A DNA stretch of 64,000 nt. Source: Aquanectria penicillioides (lineage: Eukaryota; Ascomycota; Sordariomycetes; Hypocreales; Nectriaceae). Each line of letters starts with the position of its first letter. The stretch's first letter is position 1. The position numbers and the translations under genes are program-made. The stretch is from the NCBI GenBank assembly GCA_003415625.1, contig PYIU01000010.1, forward strand, positions 1,293,501 through 1,357,500. Reading direction: 5' to 3'. The notes beneath the pieces are model-generated. The model was not told the origin of the DNA. It ran no database searches and was given only the letters and a program-made list of their open reading frames with translations. Positions 28,280-40,178 of this stretch are shown in pieces.

Positions 28280-29515
28280 TTAATCTTAAAATATTATAAT
28301 TTAATGCAATAAATGCATTTATAAATATAAAACTATTAATAGATATATTTATAAGACCTTTATTAAAATATAAAAAAGGCAAAAATAAAGGCTAAGTATT
28401 ATTACTTAAAAAAGTACTTTATAGACTAAGAATTGCATTTCTTTTATAGTAAATAAAGCTTAAAATAATATTATAAAATATTAATTTTAAATTAATCCCT
28501 TATAAACTATACTACTATAGTAAAAATAGAGTTTTTATCTTCTTTTATATAGATAATATTATAATAATATATACTAAAAGATATAAATTAATTATAAATA
28601 AAGCAATTATAGGTCTAAAGTTAAAATATAAATTAATTAATAGAGATAAGCTATAGTGGTTTTTTAGAATAAAGATTATTTAAGAATAAAGTTAAAAATT
28701 AATTTAAGTAATTTAAAATTTATACTTAAAGAAGATTTATAAATTATATACTTTAGATAAAGGAAATGCAACTTTAATAAAGAAAATAGAACTCTTTCTA
28801 AATAAATAAATTGCTAAATAAAGTATAATAAACTAATATAAATAAATAATTAGCTTAATCCTTTATATAGCAGTTATTACTTAATTAAATATTGTATTTA
28901 CTATATTATATCTTATAAGATTTATAATAAATCTAAAGGAACTATATATAAAGGCAATAAATTAAGTATTATATTATTTTTATATAATTTATTTTCTTAC
29001 TTTATAGCTTAAAGGCAAAGATAACTTTTTAATATATAGTAATATATCTTTTGCTAATAATATATTAAATTAAAAAAGTTTATAAGTATATATAATAAAA
29101 CTTTTTAATAGATTAATTAAATAATATATAAATAAATAAAATATAATTATAATATTAACTATAAAGGTAAAACTACTTACTTTCTTTTAAGCTATAAAAA
29201 AAGGACTTTATTAATAGAAACTATTTATAAAACTTAAAATTAAGCTTTAGAATTCTATTTTAAAACTTATTTATAATAATTAATAGACAATTAAACTTAT
29301 TTAAAATCCTTTTAAGAAATTAAAGATTAAGCTTAAATATATTAATATATATAATTATTAATTAAGGCAATTTATAATAGTAAAAATAATCTCTATTTTA
29401 TATAAATAAAATGCAAAATTAATAGCTAATAGTTTAATAAAGCTATTATAAGGCAAAACCTTTCTTAAGAGCTAAAAATAACTTAAACTTATAGACTTAA
29501 TAAAATGCATTTAAA
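28280..29515 (+). pseudogene. Copia-2 reverse transcriptase and RNase H
   Basis: RT landmarks: N-A-F-x-N-x-x-L near 28311-28335, a P-P-G-Y-equivalent, then L-Y-G-L-R-I near 28420-28440; the catalytic YVDD read as Y-I-D-N at 28546-28557 (only the last Asp codon mutated); and Q-W-F-L-G-I-K read through stops near 28650-28680. RNase H-like A/S-x-x-S-F-A-D-N is near 29040-29070. The closing A-D-G-L-T-K motif of copia RNase H reads A-N-S-L-I-K at about 29425-29445. Pol seems to end near 29515. The small open frame on the other strand at 28191-28382 is an antisense by-product. Confidence 0.85.
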
Positions 29516-30533
29516 TATAATAAAGTTAAGATTTATAAGAATATATAATTAAGGAAATACTAAAAGGCTTATAGCTTTAATATTTAATATTATAAAAATA
29601 GCAAAAAAATAAAGTATTAATATAATAAAATTTATTAATTTAATACTACTATAGTGGCTATTAGCTAAAAGGTAAAATAAGAAAATAAGCTATAAAATAG
29701 TAAAATAAACTTTAAAATAATTTTAATTATTTTATTTACTAAAAATAAGGGTCTTTAGTAAATAGAAAGGTGCCTATAGTACACTTACTTAATATAACTT
29801 TAATAGTAATGCATTACTTATTCTTTTCTTATAATATAAAAATTAATTTTATAGTTTAAAATATAAAAATAAAGTACTAAATTAAATTTTTACTTTCTTT
29901 TTAATATTATTGCCTTAAATATAATCTAAGAAAATTAATACTATAAAAAGAGTAGTAAAAGGGCTATTTTATAACTTAAATTAATAAAATAAAGTATAAA
30001 ACAATAATATAAATACACTTATATAAAGCAATAGTAGCCATTAGAGTTATAATGCTTATAGCGCTGCCTTAAGGCACTAAAGTGCTTCTAGCATTTGCTA
30101 TTACTTTAGCCTATAAGGGCTAATAATAGATAAGTAAAGTAAGGCATTAGCCACTGCCAAAAGGCATTATATAAAGCAAAACTATTAAATAAAGCTTAAA
30201 AATTAATTTAGAAATACTTATAGTTTAGCAGCACACTTAACTGCAGCAAAAAGTTCTTTTGCTTAAGCTATATAAGCAGCTTAAGCCTATATATAACTTT
30301 ATTATTGATTTATATTACTAAAATAAAGTTAATAATATATAATTTAGTTTTAAGTTATAAAATAACTTATAGTAAGGGCAATAGGGAGTTAATAGGGAGG
30401 GAGAATAGCTTATTAAATAAATTATTACTATTATAAATAGTTAGTAAAAAAAGAGCTATAAAACCTAAAAATAAATTATAAAATTTAATTTTAAATTATA
30501 AAATTTAATTTTAAACTATAAAATTAATTTATA

Positions 30534-30574
<41 letters not shown>

Positions 30575-31010
30575 ATTAAAATAACTATAGTTAATATATA
30601 TAAATTAAAGATTAAAAATACTATAAAGATATATATATAAAATTATATTAAAGCTAAAAAAAGAAAAAAGAAAAGAAGTTTAAAATAAAGAAATAAATTA
30701 CTTTATTTATAAATAAGGATTTTTCTATAAAAACAAAAAGTAAGATTAAAGTAAAGTAATTTAAAGAATGCTTTCTATTATAATTTATAACTATTCTATT
30801 GTTTTTATTTATTAAATAGATAGTATTTATAAAGTAATTAAAAATGCCTATATGCAATAATAAACATTAAGCAAATAATACTAATAAAAATATAATAAAT
30901 ATAAAAATAAAATAAAAGTATAAAATAAAGATAGAAAGCTATAAATAAGGTATAAAATCAATAAATAAATAATAAATAAGAAATATATTAGACCTGCTTC
31001 TAGTAAATTT
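29516..31010 (+). other. Copia-2 region between pol and 3' LTR, no gene recognised
   Basis: About 1.5 kb without a recognisable coding relic. It holds a slightly GC-richer stretch (30050-30300, including short palindromes such as GGCACTAAAGTGCT), a TA dinucleotide tract at 30537-30571, and A-rich sequence. It might be a long 3' untranslated region, an acquired segment, or a short nested insertion; I saw no terminal repeats or duplication to prove the last. Confidence 0.5.
30537..30571. repeat. (TA)n microsatellite
   Basis: About 17 TA units in Copia-2 downstream of pol. Confidence 0.9.
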
Positions 31011-31019
31011 AGGGGGGTA
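31011..31019 (+). promoter_or_regulatory. Copia-2 polypurine tract
   Basis: AGGGGGGTA directly before the 3' LTR, the expected plus-strand primer site. The run of G survived RIP, which prefers CpA contexts (TpG on this strand). Confidence 0.65.
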
Positions 31020-31241
31020 TATTAAACCTAAGGTATTCTATATATAGGGAAACACTAGAACGCACTTTGGATTATAGAAATGAAGCTTGGAATGATTGGA
31101 TGAAGGTTATATAAATATAATGTAGCTCTATTAGGTCTAGTGCAATTTAACCCCTCTTTTAGAGCCTAAGCGATGAAGTAAGGCTGGGAGGGATAAGAAA
31201 AACAAGAATACATACAATTATACAACTGGTTCGGTTCAACA
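31020..31241 (+). repeat. Copia-2 3' LTR (less mutated)
   Basis: 222 bp, same length as the 5' LTR, from TATTAAACC to TTCAACA. It keeps TGG, CpG and GGG sites that are A/T in the 5' copy (for example GAAGCTTGG against AAAGCTTAA). ATCTC follows. Confidence 0.92.
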
Positions 31242-31246
31242 ATCTC

Positions 31247-31295
31247 TATTAGGGAGGCAGTGCGCTATAACTATATAGGAGTTGCTAAAGTAATT
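31247..31295 (-). mobile_element. Lin-1, last short fragment and probable 5' truncation point
   Basis: About 50 bp aligning with 21890-21940 in Lin-3 and 63055-63105 in Lin-7, less mutated than those copies. Beyond about 31295 the match stops and different sequence begins, so Lin-1 is probably a 5'-truncated insertion that lacks most of ORF1. Confidence 0.65.
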
Positions 31296-33860
31296 AATCT
31301 TAAAACAATTAATATTAAGATTATAACTATTTAGGCTAATTTAATAGTTAAAAGTATAAAAGGAAAATAATTAAGTTTAAAAAGAAATACTTTATTAAAA
31401 AAGTAATTTTTAAAAATAATTATAATAATAATACTAAAAATAAAGGCTTACTTTTAAATAAATTAAAAATATCTATATTTTTATTAAGTAGTATATATTT
31501 ATATATATAATAAAATAAATACTATTAAAGCTTATCTTTAATCTATTATATATAACTTATAAGTAAAACTTTTTTCTTAATGAATTTTAAAGAAATATAC
31601 TATTGTTAATATTTATATTTATCTTAAGGTTTAAAATAAAAAGCAATTATAGGCAATCTTAAAATAACTTAATATAATATATATAAAATAATTTAAGCAT
31701 TTTATAATAAGCTTTTTGCCTATATTAAAGCTAAATACTTTAATAAACCCTTTATTTAAAGTTCTAAATTACTTATAATTAGGCTATATATTAATTAGCT
31801 AATCCATTATAAAAATATTAATATTCTTTTTAGCTGCATTTAATAAAGAAAAGGAAATATACTTAAATATAAATTAAAATTTAATCTTTACTTAATATAA
31901 AGCTAATTAAAGTTTATATTTTTATAGCTAATAAAAAGACGTTTTCTAAAGATTGTTTTTTTGCCTTTTATATATTTGCACTAAATGCAATTAATATACT
32001 ATTAAATACTAACTTCTATTTCAGCATTATAAGAGCTAATAATACTAAAAAGCTAATTAAGCTTTATTATAAGTAAAAACTTAATACTATCTTAAAATAT
32101 AAAAAGAAAAGCTATTTAACTATAATTTAAACTAGAGTATTAATTATATTAGCAATATTTATAGCTATATTTATTTATTTAATATTTATAATAGCTATTT
32201 TTAAGTATATTTAATAAATAGAGATTGCTATTAAAGAAAAATACCTTAATAATATTTTTAAACTTTTTATTCCTTTTAATCTTCTTAAGAATATTATTGC
32301 TATAATATTTAAAAAAATATAAAATTAATTAAATAAAAACTAAAGGAATCTTATTAAATTTCTTAACCTTAAGTAATATTATCTTTTAAAATATTTAAAG
32401 TGCTAATTTAATCTAAAAGTAAACATATAAAGCTCTATTATAGACTACTACATTTTTTACTTTTTAAGCTATTAAAAAGCCTATTAAAAGTATTAAGGTT
32501 ATTAATACTTTAGCTAAAAAGCCTATTTAACTTTTAATTAATTATTTTACTATTCTCTTTTAAATATATATTTAATAAACTTTAAATCTCCTTAAAGAAA
32601 TTACTTGCAGTAAAGTTTATATTTATATATAAAGTATAAAGTTTACTTAAAGAGCTAAGCTATTAATTAAATAGTATATTTATTTATAAATTAATAAAGG
32701 CTTAATAGAAATTCCATTTAAATGAAAACTATAGACTTTATTAATTAATAATTAATATAAATTTATAATTGCTTAATAATAATATTTATTTAAACTAAAA
32801 GATTAAAAGTTTATTAATAATAAGTTTAATACCCTTTACTATTAAAGTAAAATAAAATATAATGGCTAATACCCTTTATAGTATTTATTTTTATTATTTA
32901 AAAAATAGTAAATAAATAATCTAAAGGATATATATTAATAAACTTAAAGGCTTTTAATAAAATTACTATTTTAAATAACTATTTGTTATTTTAATAGAAT
33001 AATATTATATAGGCTCTTTATAATATATATTATATAATTGCAATTAATACTTTTATATTTTTTGTTAATTTAGTATTACTTTAAAGCATTATAATGGGTT
33101 TACTATAATGAATTATTAAGGACTAAAGCAATTAATGATTAGGCTTTTAAAACTCTTTTATTTATATATAGATATATATAAATTATCTTTTCTATCTCTA
33201 TAAAGATTTCTATTATATCTTTATTAATAATATAGTTATTTTCTTTAAATTTAAAAAAAGCACTTTAGCTACCTTAAGACTTTATTTTAGCTATTTAAAA
33301 AAAATCCTTTTTTTTAATAAATAGCTAAATTAAATATTTTAGTATATATATTTTAGGGTTTTAAATTAATACTTTTAGTCTTTTAATTATAATAAAAAGA
33401 ATTATTGTATTTATTAAGCTTATATTTCTTTATTAGCTTATTAGCTTAAATTACTATATTAATACTATAAAATATATTTAGTATTTTATTTTATATTATA
33501 TATAGCTAATTAAACCTTTATAAAAGCAAAAGGTTACTTTATTTATTAGTAGTTAAAAAGTTAAAAAGGTTATTAATAAAAACCTAAATAGATAAAAAGC
33601 CTATACTTACTTAATATACTATAAGCCTATTACTAAAAAGATAGCTATATTTAAGGCTATTTAGAAAGAGATTATAAGTAAATAAATATTATTATATTTT
33701 AATCTTAAAAAGTGCCTTTATTTTTAACTTAATAGTAGCTTTAAGAGAGGCTTTAAAGCCGTCCTTTTTTACCTTAAGAATAGTTACTTATAGACCTTTA
33801 GTATATATATTCTAGCTGTAGTAATACATTTTATTTGCTTTTTAAATTAATTGAGTTTAA
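31296..33860 (+). mobile_element. probable Ty3/gypsy-like relic
   Basis: AT-saturated sequence with no LINE or copia similarity. In the plus direction a segment at 33640-33770 reads like the gypsy RT-to-RNase H junction: A-F-x-A-x-x-x-E, then L-x-Y-F-x-x-K-x-x-L-Y, then Q-L-D-S-S-x-x-R-G-F-G with stop for Gln and AAT for Asp (33731-33733). An A-F-K-T-like segment near 33140 could be RT but is weak. No LTRs were found and the sequence stops at the GC-rich island, so an integrase part is not seen. An alternative is another element type with chance similarity. Confidence 0.45.
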
Positions 33861-34368
33861 AGAGTTAAGCTATCTTTGCTATTTAATCTTGCCAGACTTA
33901 AGTCTTTCTAATCTTTTGACTCCTTTCTCTGTTATTGCTGAATGCATTGTTAACTTATAGGATGCATTAATATCTTTCTAGCAAATGAACCTGCACGGCC
34001 TTAGGCCTAGAGCATATAGCTCCCGAGCTGGCAAGGCACTGTGCATCCGAAGTCTCTATATCTGCCGTAAATTCACCTTGCGACAAGCAGCTTGGTCATC
34101 ATGAACACCGAGTTATGTGTTTAGATTTGCCAATGTCATATCTCAGCGAACCTAATACATGATGGAGTCCGCGAGGACATTGGCCCCGTTTAGTCATTCT
34201 CTAACACCCTAACAAGTGAACCTTGCTACAGACCCCCGTGCACTATATGATGAGGCATAGTAACCTTCCATGGGTTGGCGTCTCCCTGTGGCCCGTCTTC
34301 GTAGTTTTGCCTCAAAGACGAGCATGTCGATGAGGGGCATTGCCCCCGGCCTTGAGCTCTGCTGTGGC
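33861..34368. other. start of the GC-richer island, downstream flank of the nuclease-like gene
   Basis: Composition changes over about 100 bp from AT-saturated to ordinary. No convincing coding frame, repeat or RNA gene is seen. The stretch is on the 3' side of the minus-strand gene and should hold its 3' untranslated region and polyadenylation site; no canonical AATAAA was picked out. CCCCGTTTAG at 34184-34193 recurs at 36012-36021 on the other side of the gene. Confidence 0.6.
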
Positions 34369-35784
34369 TCATGCGTATTTGAGAATATCGTAGCTTCTCG
34401 GTATGATGGCATCTCGAAACGCGGGCCAGTATGTCTCGGTGGCCCATTGTCGTAGGACCTGAAGTCCGTAGATGATTTGGTAGATACCCATAATGTTGTT
34501 CGTGGCACCCATGTTGATCTTGTTCCATAAAATCGTCTTCTTCTTTTCCCGCGTCGCGATAACGAGATACCAATCATGGCCCTGAATGATGATGCCTGGA
34601 AGGAAATCAGGGAAGGCCGGTGGTGGTAGGCAGGGCACTTCACTGGCTTCTTGGCTCGGAGCCTGACTTGGGTCCCATATGTGCTCTAACAGATTCCAGT
34701 GAGCCGCCTGCCACACACCCAATTGCAGTGCAGCACCATCCCAACCCTCTCCCGTCTTCTTAGTCTCGATGCTCAGGGCAATGGGGCGCTCGCGAAGCGG
34801 AAAGTAAGCGGTATGGTTGATGACGCCGTGGGGAAGCTGGTCACGAGCCATAGTGATGCCGGATCGAACATCTGTCGGGCAAGATGCTTCGGCACAAGTC
34901 GGATCTATGTATATGCAAAAGTCGACCTTCTTGGATGGGGATGAGTATGGAAGGTAGTTGTCGATGATGGTGGCCGAGGAGCTGTTGGAAAGAAAGTCAA
35001 TATTAGTTGGTGCTTCACGGGAACATCAATTCAGGGGCTACTAAAAGACTTACCACGTCATAAAATTGACCAAGTGCCCATATGATGGCTGATCTGGTGG
35101 CCGCAATGCCAGACGCAGCACTTCGTTGTGCACCATCATGTTCCAACCCACCTCGGCATGGAAGTTCTCCTGGCACTCGATAGCAGCGTCGAGTATCTCG
35201 AGTACAGCCTTCGGAGAAGGTGTGTGCCCAACCTTGTCCCTGTCGTCCGAGAAGCAAATGTCGGCCGCGATCTCTGCGAAATCATCGTCTGGGTGCTCAT
35301 CCACGAGCTGGCGGATGGCTGGCGAGACAATCCCCTGTCCGTGGGATATACGGCGCATTGTGTCCCGGAGACTTTTGAGGCCTGACGAAGGGTGTTTAAG
35401 TCTTGCAAGCTCACATATTTGGATTCCTTGGTCGCTGCGGCCGAGGAAGTTGAGGTACTTTTGTGGTGACTGGCTGCCGGAACGTCGCGAAAGTGATGAG
35501 CCCTGGGATGGAGATGCCAGGGAATAGTCGGATTCAGACCGCACTGTCTGGATGCGTTTTCGATTCGGACGAGGTGTCACTTCATGGGAGACATCCTGGC
35601 GTTTATGGGGACTGCCATCGTGACTCGTGGACATGTCGTCGCCGTTGTCGCCGCTACTTGTTGGCTCGGGAGTGAGAGGACGACGTCGCTTGCGTGTTTG
35701 AGGGATGTGGCATTTGCACGGCTGAAGAGGGCCACGCGGGATGCTTTTTAACCAGTTCCAGATGTTTTCGCTGCTGTTTGACAT
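34369..35784 (-). CDS. PD-(D/E)XK nuclease-like domain protein, two exons
   Basis: The only gene in the window that appears intact. Exon 1 is 35784-35054, the intron 35053-34982, exon 2 34981-34369; together they give 447 residues. Residues 1-20 hold a Trp-containing start (I-W-N-W-L); 22-110 are Ser/Pro/Arg-rich with a basic RKRRR at 31-35, probably disordered and nuclear-targeting. The conserved domain spans about 135-435: a helical part ending V-N-F-M-T-C at 239-244, K-K-V-D-F-C at 261-266, then S-I-E-T-K-K-T-G-E-G-W-D (E316, K318), G-V-W-Q-A-A-H-W, and G-I-I-I-Q-G-H-D-W. D264 with E316-x-K318 forms a PD-(D/E)XK-type site. The pattern matches the fungal PD-(D/E)XK nuclease-like family (Pfam PDDEXK_12 as I recall it), whose substrate is not known to me. 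The start has A at -3. No RIP-type stops are present. Expression is untested. Confidence 0.9.
34982..35053 (-). other. 72-bp spliceosomal intron of the nuclease-like gene
   Basis: On the minus strand it begins GTAAGT at 35053 and ends CCAACAG at 34982, with a branch-point-like ACTAAT about 25 bp before the acceptor. It is in phase 2: splicing joins TG and C into a Cys codon, replaces an immediate in-frame TAA stop, and restores the family motif K-V-D-F-C downstream. Size and signals are typical of ascomycete introns. Confidence 0.92.
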
Positions 35785-36540
35785 TGTTCTGCGGAAAAAT
35801 GGCTCTCCTTGCTGAACCTATCTGTCATAGTTGCGGTGGGTGACATTATGCTAAAGCAATGACGCCATCCATAGTGTTTTGAGGCTATTGGCGGGGTAAC
35901 GCGTGTGTACCACCCGAATGTTGGCTGTGGGTGGATTTGCCAACTTACCCTAGAGTCACCCGGAAATGTTTCCATCCTACTAACCCTCTTGAGTTTTGTT
36001 GTTCTTTTTCACCCCGTTTAGAAAGACCCTAACACTTTTATTAGTCAAAAAACTCAAATTTCCAGCAATTCATCAATCGTTGCAATCCTAGCGATAACCA
36101 CCCTCCATAAGGTTAGCGCATTATAATGGACAATCTAAGCAAACACAGCACATTTCATTACCTCACAATCGTATCTTGCTAGTGGTAGAAGGGCGTGTTG
36201 CCATTGAAGCCAAGCTAGGCCAGCACATAACAAACAATACCAATATAAAATATTGAGATAGCACCTTCATTCCTGCAACTTAATGAATTTGCGACATTTA
36301 ACATGTAAAAGAACAGTGCATTCATTTAGGCTAGTAAATAACCGGCTAAATGTGATCTTTATGATTTTTAACGTCAGTAGCGAGAGGCTAGTAGCTAGGC
36401 AACATACATTCACTTGCATAAGGGACGATTTATAAAGGTAAGCATCACTACAACTTCATTTTTAAGGCTTTAAAAGGATGCTTAAGAACAAGAATATGCT
36501 TGGGAGATTATATGAAATAAGTTATAGCGGTAAGTATAAA
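35785..36540. other. upstream flank and promoter region of the nuclease-like gene, right side of island
   Basis: Ordinary-composition sequence to about 36240, then gradually AT-richer. It should contain the promoter of the minus-strand gene, but I recognise no TATA or other core element with confidence. A frame overlapping the gene start (35748-35975, minus) has no family features and is dismissed. CCCCGTTTAG lies at 36012-36021. Confidence 0.55.
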
Positions 36541-38624
36541 ACTTATTCCATTTAATTATTATTAATATTTGCAATAAATCATTATTATAATATAAGTTAT
36601 AAACTAATAATTAATTAAATTATTAATAAAGATCTCTATAAAAACATTATATATATTAATATTCTTCTTTAAAACGTAAATAATAATAAATTTCTTTTAA
36701 TAAATGTTTTTTTATATATTATTTTAAATAGTTTTATTTCTTTATTATTAAGCAAGCTGCAATATATTAAAGTATTATAAGACTTACTATAAACCAATAT
36801 TGTATAAATATAGTATAGAGATTGCATTTTATATTAAGTAAGTCTATAATAATAGTAATAATATAAATGTATATTTTAATATAAAATATAATGCTAGAAA
36901 CCTATAAGTGGGTCCTTAACCTTTTGCTAAACTATAGCTAGAGTTTAGCTATAGGTATAACCTCTTTTAGCTAAAAAGGCATTTATAAACTAAAGTTCTT
37001 TAAGCTTTAATCTTAAGATATAAAGACTGATACTCTATAGGCTTATTTAACTGCACCTACTATATATATTGAATTAAAGGTATATTAGAACATTAGGCCT
37101 TTAGGGAGTTATATAAGAAATAGAGGGTTATTAGAACTAACTTAAAGAAGGCTTGCTAAGCCTTTAGCTAGCTAGCCTATATTAAGAAGAAAAGGAAAGA
37201 TAGATCTCCCTAACCTTAAGGGGCAGAAGCTAAAGTAAATAAATATATAATATAGATATATATTTAAGATTTATTAAATAGTTATATAAGCTATTAAATA
37301 ATTAATAGTTAAATATATATTATATACCTTTATTATTTATATATCTTTTTTATTTAAATTGCTAATTAATTATTAGCTATTAAGCAATAATAATTTTAGC
37401 TATTTTTATTAAATTAATTATTAATAATAATTAAACTTTTTAATATTTAACTTTAAAAATATAGACTATTATTTAAGATTTTTAGCTTTATATTAACCTT
37501 AAAATAGTTAAAAAGCCTTTTTTTATTATTAAAAAGTTAATCTCTTTAGACCTTAAGTCTTTTAGCTAAAAGAAGGGTATACTATTGCCTATAAGCACTT
37601 TTATATTAATTGCTATATTAAATACCTTTATTATTAACTATAAATTAAAGACCTTTTATTTAATAGATAGTAAAAACTTAATAATTAAAGCAATTAAAGT
37701 TATTAACTTTATAAATATAAGCCTAATAGCATTTAATATATTATAGGCTAATTATAAATATTAATTAAAAATATATATAGCTCTTTAAAAGAAAATAGTA
37801 ATTATTTAAGATTAAATTCTATAGATTATTTTAATCTCTTTATATTGCTATTATTGCTTAATTAAATAGTTATTAATTAAATAAATAAAAGCCTTATATA
37901 ACTATTTTATTTAAGTAAAAAATAAATATATATATAAAGCTTATTAAACTTTTTATAAATTGCTAATAAAACTCTATTAATCTTAAGTTATAATCTATAA
38001 AAGTATAAATAAATAGCTTACTTTTTAAAAAGATATAATTTAAAAAGCTTAAGCAATAGGGCTTTAAAAAGCAATAAAAGTAAGCTAATAATTTAAGGAT
38101 TTAATTATAATATTAAAAGATATATATTTTAAGTCTTAAATTAATATATATAATGCTATAAAGTTAAATAAAGCTATTATAAATACTCTATTAATTATAA
38201 AGATTTTAGGAGCTATTTAATAAATAATTGTAAATAGCCTAAAGGTTTTAATTTAAGGAAAGATTGCACTAAAAGTATTTTATTATTATTATAAAGAAAA
38301 TAAAAAAGCTAATAAGCCTTTAATAAAGGCTTGATAAAAAAACATAATTATTAAATACTATTAATAGTATAAATATAAAATGCTTTATTTATTTTAATAA
38401 TTATTACTTTTTAATTAAGTATTACTATACTTTTTTAAAGCTATAACCTTAAAAGTAATAGCTTATTAACAACCCTTTAATTATTTAATATTGCCTTTTA
38501 TAAAACCTTAATATTAAATTTAATATTATTTTTATAGCTAAAAGAATAAAAGTTTTAATAAAATATAAAATTTAATAATAATTATTTATATAAAGCTAAT
38601 AATAGCTATTATTATTTTTATATT
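36541..38624. other. unclassified AT-saturated sequence, probably a degraded transposon
   Basis: About 2.1 kb with RIP-like composition. 36900-37220 is a little less mutated and holds short G/C-containing words, but no terminal repeat, zinc knuckle, protease, integrase or polymerase motif could be read in either direction. It may be the other half of an element split by the gene island, or an unrelated DNA transposon. It ends where Lin-4 begins. Confidence 0.5.
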
Positions 38625-40164
38625 CTTTTTGCCCTTAAACTTATAATTGCTTGCAGCTATCCTAAATTACCCTTAAAATATTTAAAACTATAAGCAATTA
38701 AGTCCTTATACTAAATTACCTATAAATATAATAATATACTAAAAGTATAATACTAATATTATAGCCCTTTTAATAGTAATTAATTTAAAAAAAAATATAA
38801 TATAAAAAATAGCTAATATAACTTCTTTTTTACTATTAGCTAATTTAATAATATATTTAAAATAAATAAAGCAATAAAAGCTAATAAAAGCCATATAATT
38901 AATAATTAATAAAAAAGCCTATAAAGCTATTATTAAAATTATTTTATTTTATGTTTTTAATTTTATTTAAAAGCTATATTAAATTTACATTAATATATAT
39001 AAGGTATACTTTTATCCCTTCTTTAAGGCTAATATAATCTTTAAAAAGAGATTTATTAATAAAATTATAATTACTATAATATTTACTATTATTTAAGCAA
39101 TAATAGCTATTTTAATAAACTTATACTTTTTCTCTTTTTAATTAATATAATAGTTCTATATATTAATTCTATTATATAACTTAAGCCCTATAAATATTAA
39201 AACTAATAAATATATAATATATAGCTGCATTAAGCATAAAGTTATAATCTATACTAAAGATACCTTTAAAAATATAAAAACCTATACTTTAATAGAAATT
39301 ATATAAGTAGTAAATTAAGCCTATAGTAATTTCTATATAATTATATTATATTGCCTCTTTAATAGAAATATAATCTTTACCTTTTTTACCTTAAAGTAGG
39401 CTAAAGCCTTTTATAAAAAAGAATAAATAGGCATTATATTTAAAAATAAGGCATTTTTTACTTTTTTAATTTATATTATTTTAATAAAAAGGATTTAAAT
39501 TAAATCTATTCTTAATAATATAAATAAGCTTATAAGAGTTATTAATAGTATTAATACTTTAAGAGTTAATAAAATAAAGTTTATATAAACCTAAAATAGT
39601 ATTAAAATAAAAATTAATTTAATTTTTTATATTTTATTAATTAAAAAAGCTAATAGCCTATATAATAATAAATTACTTTTAAATATTAAGCTTTATAATT
39701 ATAAACTTTATAAAAAAAGGCTTAAAACTTATTAAATGCTTTTAATATAAATTAAAAACTTAAATTTATTAAATAAAAGAAAATTAAGCTAATATTAACT
39801 TTAAGCATTACTATATAAAAATAATTATAGTATATAATCTATTAAAAAGTAAAAAAAGCTTAAAAGCAATATATACTTTAGCTAGCTTTAAATTAGCCTT
39901 TAAAATAATTATTATTAGTAACTTTAATCTATACTATTTAATATAGAACTACTATAATAAAATTACTTTATATAGCCTAACCTTTTTAATAAAAATATAA
40001 TAATTAAATATAGCTTTAATAACTTTATATAGAATAGTAATTTAAAAAGTAAGTAATATAAAGAATAATATATTTAATTTAGCTAAAGCTTTAATAGATA
40101 ATAATATTATTTATTTAAGCCTTAATTATAATTTAAATAGCTTTAATTATATTTTATAGTAAAT

Positions 40165-40178
40165 ATAAATTAATCTTA
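40165..40178. repeat. target-site duplication of SINE-1, left copy
   Basis: ATAAATTAATCTTA, matched by ATAAATTAATTTTA at 40769-40782 with one C/T difference of RIP type. The empty site is seen in Lin-2 near 5615-5645. Confidence 0.75.

Larger units (their letters stand above)
24489..31241 (+). mobile_element. Copia-2, complete Ty1/copia LTR retrotransposon of a second family
   Basis: A 6753-bp element with two 222-bp LTRs and a 5-bp duplication (ATTTC and ATCTC). It is unrelated in LTR sequence to Copia-1. The internal region has integrase-like sequence before RT and RNase H motifs, so it is Ty1/copia. RIP has broken every frame. The 3' LTR keeps more G and C than the 5' LTR. About 1.5 kb lies between the apparent end of pol and the 3' LTR, which is long for this superfamily. 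It sits in Lin-1, whose sequence continues briefly after 31246. Confidence 0.9.

Noticed and set aside
28191..28382. 63-residue minus-strand frame
   Set aside because: Antisense to the Copia-2 reverse transcriptase, with no family features.
30654..30857. 67-residue minus-strand frame in the Copia-2 3' region
   Set aside because: Low-complexity Phe/Ile/Asn composition expected from AT-rich DNA; no motif or start context of note.
34209..34643. Several other frames within 34.2-36.0 kb on both strands
   Set aside because: They overlap the two-exon nuclease-like gene in other frames and show none of its family conservation.
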